From assembly GCA_945862125.1 (NCBI GenBank), contig CAMAYC010000021.1, forward strand, positions 1 through 53,121: 53,121 nucleotides of DNA. Reading direction: 5' to 3'. Every line of letters starts with the position of its first letter. Position 1 is the first letter of the stretch. The translations under genes were made by a program, and so were the position numbers. Shown here piece after piece: positions 18,458-26,019 of the stretch. Below the pieces are notes generated by a model. That model was not told the origin of the DNA and did not search any database. It was given only the letters and a program-made list of their open reading frames with translations. The DNA is from Reyranella massiliensis 521. GTDB taxonomy: Bacteria > Pseudomonadota > Alphaproteobacteria > Reyranellales > Reyranellaceae.

Positions 18458-20080
18458 ATGACGCCTTCACTCTTGCCCTTCAGGGGTCGCTTCATCGCTT
18501 TCACCATCGCGTCGTCGGCAACCCTGGGCTTCGGCGCCCTGTGGGCAGCCATTCCCAATGCAAACTGGCTGGCGATACCTTTCGGCATCGGCTTCTTCCT
18601 GACCTGCGTCGGCATCCACGATTTTTTCCAGACCAAGCACGCCATCCTGCGCAACTACCCAATCATGGCGCACCTCCGCTTCATCTTCGAAGAGATCCGG
18701 CCGGAGATGCGGCAGTACTTCTTCGAGGGCGACAAGGACGGCATGCCGTTCAGTCGCGACCGGCGCGCGGTCGTCTACCAACGCGCCAAGATGATGCTTG
18801 ATGTGCGACCGTTCGGTACCAACTACGACGTCTACAGCAACGGCTTCGAATGGATGGCGCATTCGATGTCGCCGCGGCCGGTCGGCAAGGAGCCGTTCCG
18901 CATCATGATCGGCGACGTCGACTGCACGAAGCCCTACTCGGCGTCGGTGTTCAACATTTCGGCCATGAGTTTCGGGTCGCTCAGTGCCAATGCCATCCGC
19001 GCGTTGAACGGCGGCGCCAAGCGCGGCGGCTTCGCGCATGACACCGGCGAGGGTGGCTACAGCCCCTATCACCGCGAGGGCGGCGGCGACATCATCTGGG
19101 AAATCGGATCGGGCTACTTCGGCGCCCGCAATCCCGACGGCACCTTCTCCCCCGAGAAATTCGCTGCCGGCGCCGCCAACGAGCAGGTCAAGATGGTCGA
19201 GCTGAAGCTCAGCCAGGGCGCCAAGCCCGGCCATGGCGGCGTGCTGCCCGCCCCCAAGGTGAGCCGGGAGATCGCGCTCACCCGTGGCGTGCCGATGGGC
19301 GAGGACTGCATCTCGCCGTCCAGCCACTCCGCTTTCTCCACGCCGGTCGAGATGATGCAGTTCATCGGCGAGATGCGCCGGCTGTCCGGCGGCAAACCGG
19401 CCGGCTTCAAGCTTTGCATCGGGCACGAATGGGAGTTCCTGGCCGTCTGCAAGGCGATGCTGGAGACCGGCATCTATCCCGACTTCATCGTCGTCGACGG
19501 CAAGGAAGGCGGCACCGGTGCCGCCCCGATGGAATTCATCGACCATATCGGCAAGCCGATGCGTCAGGGCCTGTACTTCGTGCACAACGCCCTGATCGGC
19601 ATCGGCGCGCGCCACCGCATCAAGCTCGGCGCCGCCGGCAAGATCATCACCGCCTTCGACATCGTGCGCTCCATGGCGCTGGGCGCCGACTGGTGCAATT
19701 CGGCGCGCGGCTTCATGTTCGCGGTGGGCTGCATCCAGTCGCAGTCCTGCCACACCGACCGCTGTCCGACCGGCGTCGCCACCCAGGACCCGACCCGCCA
19801 GCGCGCGCTGGTCGTGCCCGACAAGATCGAGCGGGTGTACAATTTCCACCGCGCCACGCTCCACGAACTGGCCGAGCTGACGGCGGCGGCGGGGCTCGAC
19901 CATCCCAGCGAATTCAAGCCCGAGCACATCTCCCGGCGTATCTCGCCGAGCGAAGTCATCACCTTCGCCGACCTCTATCCATCCCTGGCCGAGGGCGAAC
20001 TGGTCGCGGGCTCGGGCAATCCGCGCTGGCGCCGGCCCTGGGACATGGCCCAGGCCCATTCATTCCGCGCCGTCACCTGA
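18458..20080 (+). CDS. FMN-binding glutamate synthase-like protein with N-terminal membrane anchor
   Basis: 540 residues. Residues about 12-50 hold two hydrophobic segments (FIAFTIASSATLGFGALWAA and WLAIPFGIGFFLTCVGI). The rest is the FMN barrel of glutamate synthase: NISAMSFGSLSANAIRALN, GGISPYHR-type text as GEGGYSPYHREGGGDIIWEIG, VDGKEGGTGAAPMEFIDH and the cysteine cluster region CIQSQSCHTDRCPTGVATQD, where the three Cys can bind the 3Fe-4S cluster. It lacks the glutaminase domain and the GltD partner. Such stand-alone proteins are common; the reaction is not established. AGAGGA lies before the ATG. Confidence 0.88.
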   Translation: MTPSLLPFRGRFIAFTIASSATLGFGALWAAIPNANWLAIPFGIGFFLTCVGIHDFFQTKHAILRNYPIMAHLRFIFEEIRPEMRQYFFEGDKDGMPFSRDRRAVVYQRAKMMLDVRPFGTNYDVYSNGFEWMAHSMSPRPVGKEPFRIMIGDVDCTKPYSASVFNISAMSFGSLSANAIRALNGGAKRGGFAHDTGEGGYSPYHREGGGDIIWEIGSGYFGARNPDGTFSPEKFAAGAANEQVKMVELKLSQGAKPGHGGVLPAPKVSREIALTRGVPMGEDCISPSSHSAFSTPVEMMQFIGEMRRLSGGKPAGFKLCIGHEWEFLAVCKAMLETGIYPDFIVVDGKEGGTGAAPMEFIDHIGKPMRQGLYFVHNALIGIGARHRIKLGAAGKIITAFDIVRSMALGADWCNSARGFMFAVGCIQSQSCHTDRCPTGVATQDPTRQRALVVPDKIERVYNFHRATLHELAELTAAAGLDHPSEFKPEHISRRISPSEVITFADLYPSLAEGELVAGSGNPRWRRPWDMAQAHSFRAVT

Positions 20081-20086
20081 CGGGAC

Positions 20087-21163
20087 TCACCAGGGCGCGA
20101 TACCGAAGAGCTCGGTGAATGTCTGCCGCGAGATCGCAAGCGGCGCGAAGTGCGGGCGGATACCGCCACGGCGGAACCGGATCGTCCAGGCGGAGTAGCC
20201 CGACATGAAGAAGCGCGCCTCGGCGCCGGCCAGCGCGTCCCCATCGTCTGGGCCGAGGCCAATCGCCTGCGGATACCAGCTGCCGCCTTCAACGATCCGC
20301 TGCGGCGCCGACCAGCCCGCCGGGTTTGCCAGATCGTCGTTGAAGGAAATGAATACACCGCGCTGAACGATGTCGCCGTCACCGTCCTCGGTCCAGTTCA
20401 GCATCATCACGAAGCAATCTAGATGATGATTGTAATGGACCGCCGGCCCCCACCAGGCCGCCGGATCGCGATGCCGCCAGCCGCGCCTGACGCCGAAAAT
20501 CGGCGTGCCATCCTGCCGGCCAACCTTCGGCTGCCAGCGGCCGCCCCGCCACAGCTCGAGTGCCGCCGGATGTTCACGCTCGGACACCGGATAGCGCAGG
20601 ACCGAGACGCCCTGGACCCGCTCTTCAGGCACATAGGCCGAATAGTGCAGGTAGAACCACTTTGCCGCGCGGTCGGGCACGACGCAGAAGTCGCCATAGC
20701 CGCCTGTCAGGAAGCCGTTCTGATAGCTGCAGTCGGCCTCGGCATAGGGCGCCCGCAGCACTTCGCCGACCGTCCGCCAGGTCTTGCCCTCGTCCTGCGA
20801 CTGCAATGTCCCGATATGCGGCAGGAAGAGCGGCTTGGCGCAGGGCACGACCTCCTCGGCGTGATACCAGCCGAAGAGTCTGCCGTCCGGTGCGCGCCAG
20901 ACCGACTGGATCCACTTGCCGACCTCCGGCGTCGGGTCGTCGATCAGCTTCACCGGGTCCAGAGCACCGCCTGGCCAGAGGGAATTTTCGCCGGTCCGCC
21001 GGTAGGTGTGGCCGCGTGGCTGATAGTGGGACACGAAGGCCAGCGTCCGGCCACCTCGACGCAGCAGGGGCGAATTGGAGTCCGTTCGCCGCAAGGGCGG
21101 AGCATGCAGCAGCAGCGGCGCGGCAGGTACGAGTACGACCCCAATATCGGCATGTGCCGGCAT
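20087..21163 (-). CDS. Beta-propeller-like (sialidase/GH43-like) protein of unknown substrate
   Basis: 358 residues with no clear signal peptide. The text is rich in Trp/Tyr/Gly and shows repeats of the 'SxDxGxTW' Asp-box type, for example LQSQDEGKTWRTVGEVL, and motifs such as NSLWPGGALDPVKLIDDPT, GGYGDFCVVPD and AWWGPAVHYNHHLDCFVMML, in keeping with a five- or six-bladed propeller of glycoside-hydrolase type. No catalytic triad can be confidently placed. The ATG is supported by GGGGAAGGA six bases upstream. It converges with the glutamate synthase-like gene and is divergent from the aminotransferase. Confidence 0.65.
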   Translation of the reverse strand: MPAHADIGVVLVPAAPLLLHAPPLRRTDSNSPLLRRGGRTLAFVSHYQPRGHTYRRTGENSLWPGGALDPVKLIDDPTPEVGKWIQSVWRAPDGRLFGWYHAEEVVPCAKPLFLPHIGTLQSQDEGKTWRTVGEVLRAPYAEADCSYQNGFLTGGYGDFCVVPDRAAKWFYLHYSAYVPEERVQGVSVLRYPVSEREHPAALELWRGGRWQPKVGRQDGTPIFGVRRGWRHRDPAAWWGPAVHYNHHLDCFVMMLNWTEDGDGDIVQRGVFISFNDDLANPAGWSAPQRIVEGGSWYPQAIGLGPDDGDALAGAEARFFMSGYSAWTIRFRRGGIRPHFAPLAISRQTFTELFGIAPW

Positions 21164-21308
21164 GCAACATCCTTCCCCGGATCTGGCGCCCCACGACGCC
21201 GGCCCATTTCGCGCCGTGACCGGACCCGGCCAAATCAGTTGCGAACCGGGCGATCTTGGCTCAGCAATGACGACGGAAGAAGACCGAAGAAACGCCCGAG
21301 GAAGCACC

Positions 21309-22538
21309 ATGACCGTCCCATTCGATCTCGCGCCCCTGCTTGCGCCCAACAACCCGGCGCCGGCCGCCAAGTGGAACGGATTTCCGAAGTATAATTTCAT
21401 CGGCGGCCACAACGACGCCAAGCACGTGCCCATCGACGCGCTGATCGAGGCGGCGACCACAGTGCTGAAGCGCGAGGGCGCAACGCTTGCGACCTACGGC
21501 CTGAACAGCGGCCCGCAAGGCTATCGCCCGTTGCGCGAGTTTCTGGCCAAGAAGCTCAAGGGGCACGCCGGCGTCGACTGTACCGCCGACGAGATCCTGA
21601 TGATTTCGGGCTCGACGCAGGCGCTCGACCTCATCAACGGGCTGCTGGTCAGCAAAGGCGACACAGTGCTGATCGAGCAGGAGACCTATGGCAGCGCCAT
21701 CAACCGGTTGGTGCGGCTCGGCGTCAACGTGGTCGGCATTCCGCTCGATGAGGAAGGCATGCGCCTCGACGTGGTGAAGGAGAAGCTCGCCGAGCTGAAG
21801 AAGCAAGGCATCACGCCCAAGTATATCTACACCATCCCGACGGTGCAGAACCCGACCGGCGGCATCATGGGCGAGAAGCGCCGCGCCGAGCTGATCGCTC
21901 TCGCCCGCCAGTACGGCGTCATGATCTTCGAGGACGAATGCTATTCCGACCTGATCTGGAGCGGCAAGCGTCCGCCGTCGCTCTACGCCATGGCCAAGGG
22001 CGAGGGCGTGATCCACATCGGCTCGTTCTCCAAGTCGATCGCACCAGCCCTGCGGGTCGGCTACATCGTCGCCAAGTGGGAAGTGCTGTCGCGCATCATC
22101 GCCCTCAAGCTCGACGCGGGCACGGGCGCGCTCGAGCAGATGGTGCTGGCCGAGTTCTGCGAAAAGCACTTCCACGACCACGTGCCGAAGCTCAACAAGA
22201 CACTGCATGCCAAGCTGCAGGTCCTGCGCGAGGCGCTGGCCGAGCAGTTCGGTACCGCCGCCGAATTCGGCGACCCGGCGGGCGGCATCTATCTCTGGAT
22301 CAAGCTGCCCGAGCAGGTCGACACGGTGAAGCTCGCGCAGGCGGCGCTAAAAGCTGGCGTCTCGATCAACCCCGGCCCGGAATGGTCGTCGAACAAGGCC
22401 TATGCGAAGAACCGCATGCGCCTCTGCTTCGCCAACCCCGATCCCGAGACGATCAAGGAAGGCGTCGCGGTGCTGGCCGAGGTCTGCCGCAAGGAGTTCG
22501 GCGTGCCGCTGCGCAGCGCCAACATCGACAAGGGCTGA
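21309..22538 (+). CDS. PLP-dependent aminotransferase, class I/II (2-aminoadipate/valine-pyruvate type)
   Basis: 409 residues. Fold-type I markers are present: YGLNSGPQGYRPLREFLA, ISGSTQALDLINGLL, IPTVQNPTGGIM, the Asp-Tyr cofactor segment FEDECYSDLIW, and the Schiff-base lysine at residue 242 in HIGSFSKSIAPALRVGY. It matches the stand-alone aminotransferase half of the MocR/aminoadipate group. It transfers amino groups between an amino acid and 2-oxoglutarate; the substrate is not predictable. ATG 21309 has GAGGAAG six bases upstream. A 14-base tandem duplication covers its stop codon. Confidence 0.93.
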   Translation: MTVPFDLAPLLAPNNPAPAAKWNGFPKYNFIGGHNDAKHVPIDALIEAATTVLKREGATLATYGLNSGPQGYRPLREFLAKKLKGHAGVDCTADEILMISGSTQALDLINGLLVSKGDTVLIEQETYGSAINRLVRLGVNVVGIPLDEEGMRLDVVKEKLAELKKQGITPKYIYTIPTVQNPTGGIMGEKRRAELIALARQYGVMIFEDECYSDLIWSGKRPPSLYAMAKGEGVIHIGSFSKSIAPALRVGYIVAKWEVLSRIIALKLDAGTGALEQMVLAEFCEKHFHDHVPKLNKTLHAKLQVLREALAEQFGTAAEFGDPAGGIYLWIKLPEQVDTVKLAQAALKAGVSINPGPEWSSNKAYAKNRMRLCFANPDPETIKEGVAVLAEVCRKEFGVPLRSANIDKG

Positions 22539-22556
22539 CCCGGACAAGGGCTGACC
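22527..22556. repeat. 14-bp direct repeat across the aminotransferase stop codon
   Basis: GACAAGGGCTGACC occurs twice, two bases apart, the first copy including the stop codon TGA. It looks like a recent slippage duplication of the gene end; the second copy is untranslated. Confidence 0.7.
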
Positions 22557-22566
22557 GACGCGGGCA

Positions 22567-22587
22567 GCGGCACACGAAACGTGCCGC
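22567..22587 (+). terminator. Hairpin downstream of the aminotransferase gene
   Basis: GCGGCAC, a seven-base loop and GTGCCGC form a perfect seven-base stem 29 bases past the stop codon. An A-rich run follows and no U-tract, so termination would be Rho-assisted if it occurs. Confidence 0.4.
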
Positions 22588-22730
22588 AAAATGCCGCCAC
22601 CTGTGCCGCTGCGCGTGCCGCCGTGGCCAAATTGCCCCAAGTTCTCAGGGACTTGGCCGCCGCCGCGATACAGGGCCGACCTCGGCGCGACAGACACCCG
22701 AATCGCGGACCTGTTCGCTCGAAAGAGTAC

Positions 22731-22757
22731 GGCCCGCACCGGAGAACCGGGCGGGCC
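22731..22757. terminator. Strong GC hairpin between convergent genes
   Basis: GGCCCGC pairs with GCGGGCC and, inside it, CCGG pairs with CCGG around an AGAA loop with one bulged A. The stem is 11 bases. It lies between the convergent aminotransferase and VOC genes and can serve the minus-strand operon, where it is followed by the short run CTCTTT. The remaining part of this 279-base gap shows no gene. Confidence 0.5.
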
Positions 22758-22817
22758 GCTGCCAGAGCTTCGTCAACTTGGCGGTTTTGTAGCATAAAAT
22801 CTGCTGAACTTGCAACT

Positions 22818-23234
22818 CTATGAGGCGGCGATTATCATCCACGATACGCCGAACTTATCGGCGACGACGCCGAACTTCGGCGCGAAGAAGGTCTTGCCCA
22901 GCGGCATCTGCACCTGCCCATCCTTGGCCAGCGCCGCGAACGTCTTGTCGGCGGCGGCCTCGGTCGGCACGGTGAGCGACAGCGAGAACCCCTGGAAGCC
23001 CGGCTTGCCGCCGCACATGCCGTCGGATGCCATCACCTGGGTGTCGCCGACCTTGAAGCAGGCATGCATCACCTTGTTCTCGGAGCCCGGCGGCAGGTTC
23101 ATGCCGGCGGTGTCGGCGTCGGGGTTTTCCTTGAAGCGCATCAGCATCTCGACCTCAGCGCCAAGCGTGCTCTTGTAGAATTCGATCGCCTCCTCGGCGC
23201 GGCCGTCGAAGAACAGGTAGGGCTGAACTTGCAT
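22818..23234 (-). CDS. VOC-family protein, PhnB-like
   Basis: 138 residues of the vicinal-oxygen-chelate fold in the PhnB subgroup: MQVQPYLFFDGRAEEAIEFY, then VMHACFKVGDTQVMASD, and the closing KFGVVADKFGVSWMI. PhnB-like proteins of this kind often occur beside SRPBCC proteins and ArsR or ECF sigma regulators; no enzyme activity is established. It is the last gene of a five-gene operon and starts 14 bases after the beta-lactamase-fold gene. Confidence 0.9.
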   Translation of the reverse strand: MQVQPYLFFDGRAEEAIEFYKSTLGAEVEMLMRFKENPDADTAGMNLPPGSENKVMHACFKVGDTQVMASDGMCGGKPGFQGFSLSLTVPTEAAADKTFAALAKDGQVQMPLGKTFFAPKFGVVADKFGVSWMIIAAS

Positions 23235-23248
23235 GACTCTCTCCTCTC

Positions 23249-24442
23249 TCAGCTATCGATGGCGCTGTAGGCGCCGGTCCAGAAATCTGTGAACACGCGC
23301 GGCGGCTGAGGTGAGTCCATCATGCGCTGCGTCATCAGAATGCCGACCATGTCCTCGGCTGGATCGGAATGGCCCGAGGTGCCGTAGCCGCCATCCCAGC
23401 CGAAGCGCCCTGGAGTCGTCGAAAGGCTCGTGCGTCGCGTGACGACGGCATTGCCCATGCCCCAGCTCGCACCGTCGCCGAAGAAAAGCTCGGTGCCGAT
23501 CCTGTTTTCCGGCGTGAGCTGGTCAGTGGTCATCAGCTCGACCGCGGGCCGCGACAGGAGGCGTTGGCTGCCGTGCCGGCCCTTGTTCAGCATCATGCGA
23601 CAGAAGGCGTGATAGTCGTCGACGGTCGAGACCAGACCCGATCCGCCGGCGGGAAACGGCGGCGGACGGCTCCAACGGCTGTTCCCGGCATCGTCGAAAG
23701 CGACGACCGAATTGGTCTCGAAATCCATCCGGTAAGCGCTCGTCAGCCGGTCGAGCTTGCCCGCCGGCACCAGAAAGCCGGTGTCCTTCATGCCGAGTGG
23801 CCCGAACAGGCGCTCCTCCAGGAACGTGCCGAAATCCTGCCCCGACGCGCGGGCGATCAGCACCCCCAGCACATCGGAGCCGGTATGATAGAGCCAGCGT
23901 TCACCCGGTTGATGGATCAGCGGCAGGCTGCCCAGGCGCTTCATGAATTCATCGGGCGGGATATCGAGCTGGTCGGGGCCGGGCGCCACGCCCGCCGCCT
24001 CCGCCGCCTTCTGGATGGGGTACTTCGCCGGCCAGACCATCACCGCACCGTGGCCCGACCGGAACGTCAGCAGGTCACGCACGCTGATCGGCCGATGGGC
24101 GGGCAAGGTATCGTCGAGCGGCCCCTCGAGGCTCCTCAGCACGCGGCGATCGGCCAGTTCCGGCAACAGGCGGTCGACGGGCTCATCCAGCCGGAGCCGG
24201 CATTCCTCGACCAGGATCATCGTCGCGGCGGCAGTGATCGGCTTGGTCATCGAGGAGATGCGGAAGATCGTGTCGCGTTTCATCGGCACGCCGCCTACAG
24301 CCTGCATGCCAATCGCCTCCACGTGCGTCTCGCCACGCCGGCTCACCAGCGCGACGAGGCCCGGCACGTCGCCACCCGCAACATGCCGGGACAGCGTCTC
24401 GCGCAGACAAGCAAGTCGCGTCGCGGTGAATCCCGGGCTCAT
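23249..24442 (-). CDS. Serine hydrolase of the beta-lactamase/EstB family
   Basis: 397 residues. The nucleophile motif SxxK is SMTK at residues 64-67 (RISSMTKPITAA); the Tyr motif is in the LYHTGSDVLG segment; the terminal motif lies in GWDGGYGTSGHSDP. This is the class C beta-lactamase fold used by EstB esterases and D-aminopeptidases. No signal peptide is visible, so it probably acts in the cytosol as an esterase. Whether it touches beta-lactams is unknown. It is fourth in the operon starting at 25923, ten bases after the preceding gene. Confidence 0.9.
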   Translation of the reverse strand: MSPGFTATRLACLRETLSRHVAGGDVPGLVALVSRRGETHVEAIGMQAVGGVPMKRDTIFRISSMTKPITAAATMILVEECRLRLDEPVDRLLPELADRRVLRSLEGPLDDTLPAHRPISVRDLLTFRSGHGAVMVWPAKYPIQKAAEAAGVAPGPDQLDIPPDEFMKRLGSLPLIHQPGERWLYHTGSDVLGVLIARASGQDFGTFLEERLFGPLGMKDTGFLVPAGKLDRLTSAYRMDFETNSVVAFDDAGNSRWSRPPPFPAGGSGLVSTVDDYHAFCRMMLNKGRHGSQRLLSRPAVELMTTDQLTPENRIGTELFFGDGASWGMGNAVVTRRTSLSTTPGRFGWDGGYGTSGHSDPAEDMVGILMTQRMMDSPQPPRVFTDFWTGAYSAIDS

Positions 24443-24452
24443 CGACTTTCGC

Positions 24453-24716
24453 TCATTTTATCTCGATGAACGCCGCGCACCGCTCCAGTCCGCCGGTCCA
24501 ACCGCCGCGATGGTCGTCGCGGGAAGCCGCGGTCTCGAAGCCTGTGTGCCACAACGTCAGCCGCGTCTTGCCACCACCGATGTCGGTGAAGCTGACCGAC
24601 GCCTGCTTGATGTCGCTCCATGCCGCGAACAGCCGTTCACGCGACGCCGCAATGTCGCGCGTGAGCACGAGCTCGGACCCGGCTGGCTTCGCCATGGCGC
24701 TCACGTGGACGTTCAT
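24453..24716 (-). CDS. SRPBCC/AHSA1-type protein with internal deletion (87 aa)
   Basis: The N-terminus (ELVLTRDIAASRERLFAAWSD) is the opening of an AHSA1/CalC domain, and the C-terminus (FTDIGGGKTRLTLWHTGFET, then GWTGGLERCAAFIEIK) is its last strand and long helix. About 60-65 residues that normally lie between them are absent, including the strands that form the ligand cavity. The frame is retained, so a short protein could still be made, but it is unlikely to fold as a full SRPBCC domain. The ATG overlaps the stop of the YceI gene (ATGA). I call it a probable degraded gene kept in frame. Confidence 0.75.
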   Translation of the reverse strand: MNVHVSAMAKPAGSELVLTRDIAASRERLFAAWSDIKQASVSFTDIGGGKTRLTLWHTGFETAASRDDHRGGWTGGLERCAAFIEIK

Positions 24717-25366
24717 GGGTTGCGCACAAACTCGGCGTCGATGACGATTTCAATGGCCTCGGAGAACATCGCCGGCATGCCGAAGTCCTGCGGCTTGATC
24801 CAGCTGCTGGCGCGTACGCCGAGGCGCGGCTGGCCGCCGAAGCCTTTGCCAGCGCCCACCAGGCTCACATCGAAGGTGATCGGCGCGGTCTTGCCCATCA
24901 GCGTGAGATTGCCATCCACCTTGCCGCTGGTGGCATCGGTCTGACGAAAGGCGGTGGAGGCGAACGTCACCTCGGGAAAACGCGGTGCGTTCAAAAACTT
25001 TTCGCCGGCAAGCATGCTGGCGAAGTCCTTGACGTTCGACGTGATCGACTCGGTGACGACCTGGGCCGACAACCTCGAACTCGCGACCGCGTCGGGGTTC
25101 CAGGACAACGTGCCGCTCACGCGATCGAAACGGAAGACGCTGTAAGAATAGCCAACGTGCGAAACGCGCGCCAGGACCGAGGAGTGATCGGGATCGAGCG
25201 CATAGGTGCCGGCCGTCGCGTGGGCGATCTTGCGCTCGCCGCAGAAAATGCCGGGCGGCATGCCAGGCGGGCAGGCACCCTGGGCCAGAGCGCCGACGGC
25301 GGGAAGCAGGGCCAGCATAGTGCCGAGCAACAGGGCGCGCGCGATCGAAGCGGCGGGGGCGTTCAT
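24713..25366 (-). CDS. YceI-family periplasmic lipid-binding-like protein
   Basis: 217 residues with a signal peptide (SIARALLLGTMLALLPAVGA). The mature part reads GTYALDPDHSSVLARVSHVG, FDRVSGTLSW, LMGKTAPITFDVSL and FGMPAMFSEAIEIVIDAEF, the full set of YceI signatures. The family forms an extended lipocalin-like barrel that binds polyisoprenoids or amphiphilic ligands in the periplasm. A short Cys-containing insert (GACPPGMPPGIFCGERK) precedes the barrel and is unusual. It is second in the operon, 20 bases after the SRPBCC gene, and overlaps the next gene by four bases. Confidence 0.93.
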   Translation of the reverse strand: MNAPAASIARALLLGTMLALLPAVGALAQGACPPGMPPGIFCGERKIAHATAGTYALDPDHSSVLARVSHVGYSYSVFRFDRVSGTLSWNPDAVASSRLSAQVVTESITSNVKDFASMLAGEKFLNAPRFPEVTFASTAFRQTDATSGKVDGNLTLMGKTAPITFDVSLVGAGKGFGGQPRLGVRASSWIKPQDFGMPAMFSEAIEIVIDAEFVRNP

Positions 25367-25386
25367 GGTATACTCCAGATAGAGGC

Positions 25387-25923
25387 TTATTTTTCTGCCG
25401 CCGCCTTGAGGTTGGCGAGACCCGCGGCGAAATCGTTGCCAATCATATTGTCCATGTTCATGAAGAGGCCCATCACCCTCATCATGAGAGAGGCGGGACC
25501 GTACATCGCCCAAGTGACAACCGTGCCATCGCTCCTCGGTTCCATCGTGAATTCAGCAGTATTGTGGCCCTCGAACGGCTTGATGAAATCGAGCTTGAGC
25601 AGGATCTTTCCCGGCGGCGTCGCCTCGGTGATCTCCATCCGCCCCTTGCCGACGTTGTTGTCGCCGTCCCATTCATAGACGGCGCCCTTGCCGCTTGCGG
25701 CGCCGCTGTAGGTCCGCTTCATCGCCGGATCCTTCTTTTCGTAGGGCGACCACTGGCTCCAGCTCCGCAGGTCGTTGATCAGGGCGAAGATCTTCTCCGG
25801 CGGGGCCTTGATGGTCGCCGTGCGCTGCACGCGGAACATGTCGGGCCGCGTCGCGGCATAGACCAGAATGCCCGCGACGACGACGACAATGACAGCAGCG
25901 ATATAGGCCAACGTCTTCAACAT
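25387..25923 (-). CDS. SRPBCC-family protein with N-terminal membrane anchor
   Basis: 178 residues. Residues about 5-26 form one membrane helix (TLAYIAAVIVVVVAGILVYA); the rest is an intact START/polyketide-cyclase-like domain (RTATIKAPPEKIFALINDLR, WSQWSPYEKKDP, and the final long helix MGLFMNMDNMIGNDFAAGLA). It probably binds a hydrophobic ligand at the membrane. It is first gene of the five-gene operon. Its start lies 16 bases from a perfect palindrome that probably controls the transcript. Confidence 0.85.
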   Translation of the reverse strand: MLKTLAYIAAVIVVVVAGILVYAATRPDMFRVQRTATIKAPPEKIFALINDLRSWSQWSPYEKKDPAMKRTYSGAASGKGAVYEWDGDNNVGKGRMEITEATPPGKILLKLDFIKPFEGHNTAEFTMEPRSDGTVVTWAMYGPASLMMRVMGLFMNMDNMIGNDFAAGLANLKAAAEK

Positions 25924-25939
25924 TGCCCGGGCACTCCGA

Positions 25940-25967
25940 TAACACTTAACTATTGAGTTAAGTGTTA
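25940..25967. promoter_or_regulatory. Perfect 12-bp-arm palindrome, probable operator
   Basis: TAACACTTAACT and its exact complement AGTTAAGTGTTA are separated by four bases. It is AT-rich in a GC-rich surrounding and lies between two divergent genes (SRPBCC at 25923 and gamma-glutamyltransferase at 26020). Position and symmetry fit the binding site of a dimeric winged-helix repressor of ArsR or MarR type. No such regulator is encoded beside it. Confidence 0.75.
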
Positions 25968-26019
25968 GAAACTTCGCAGCGCTCTGTCAACCGCCGGCAA
26001 AACGACCTAAGAAATCCTC

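Noticed and set aside
18467-20059. Long open frame of 530 codons on the minus strand opposite the glutamate synthase-like gene
   Set aside because: Antisense shadow of a high-GC gene; no family motif, whereas the plus strand has clear FMN-domain motifs.
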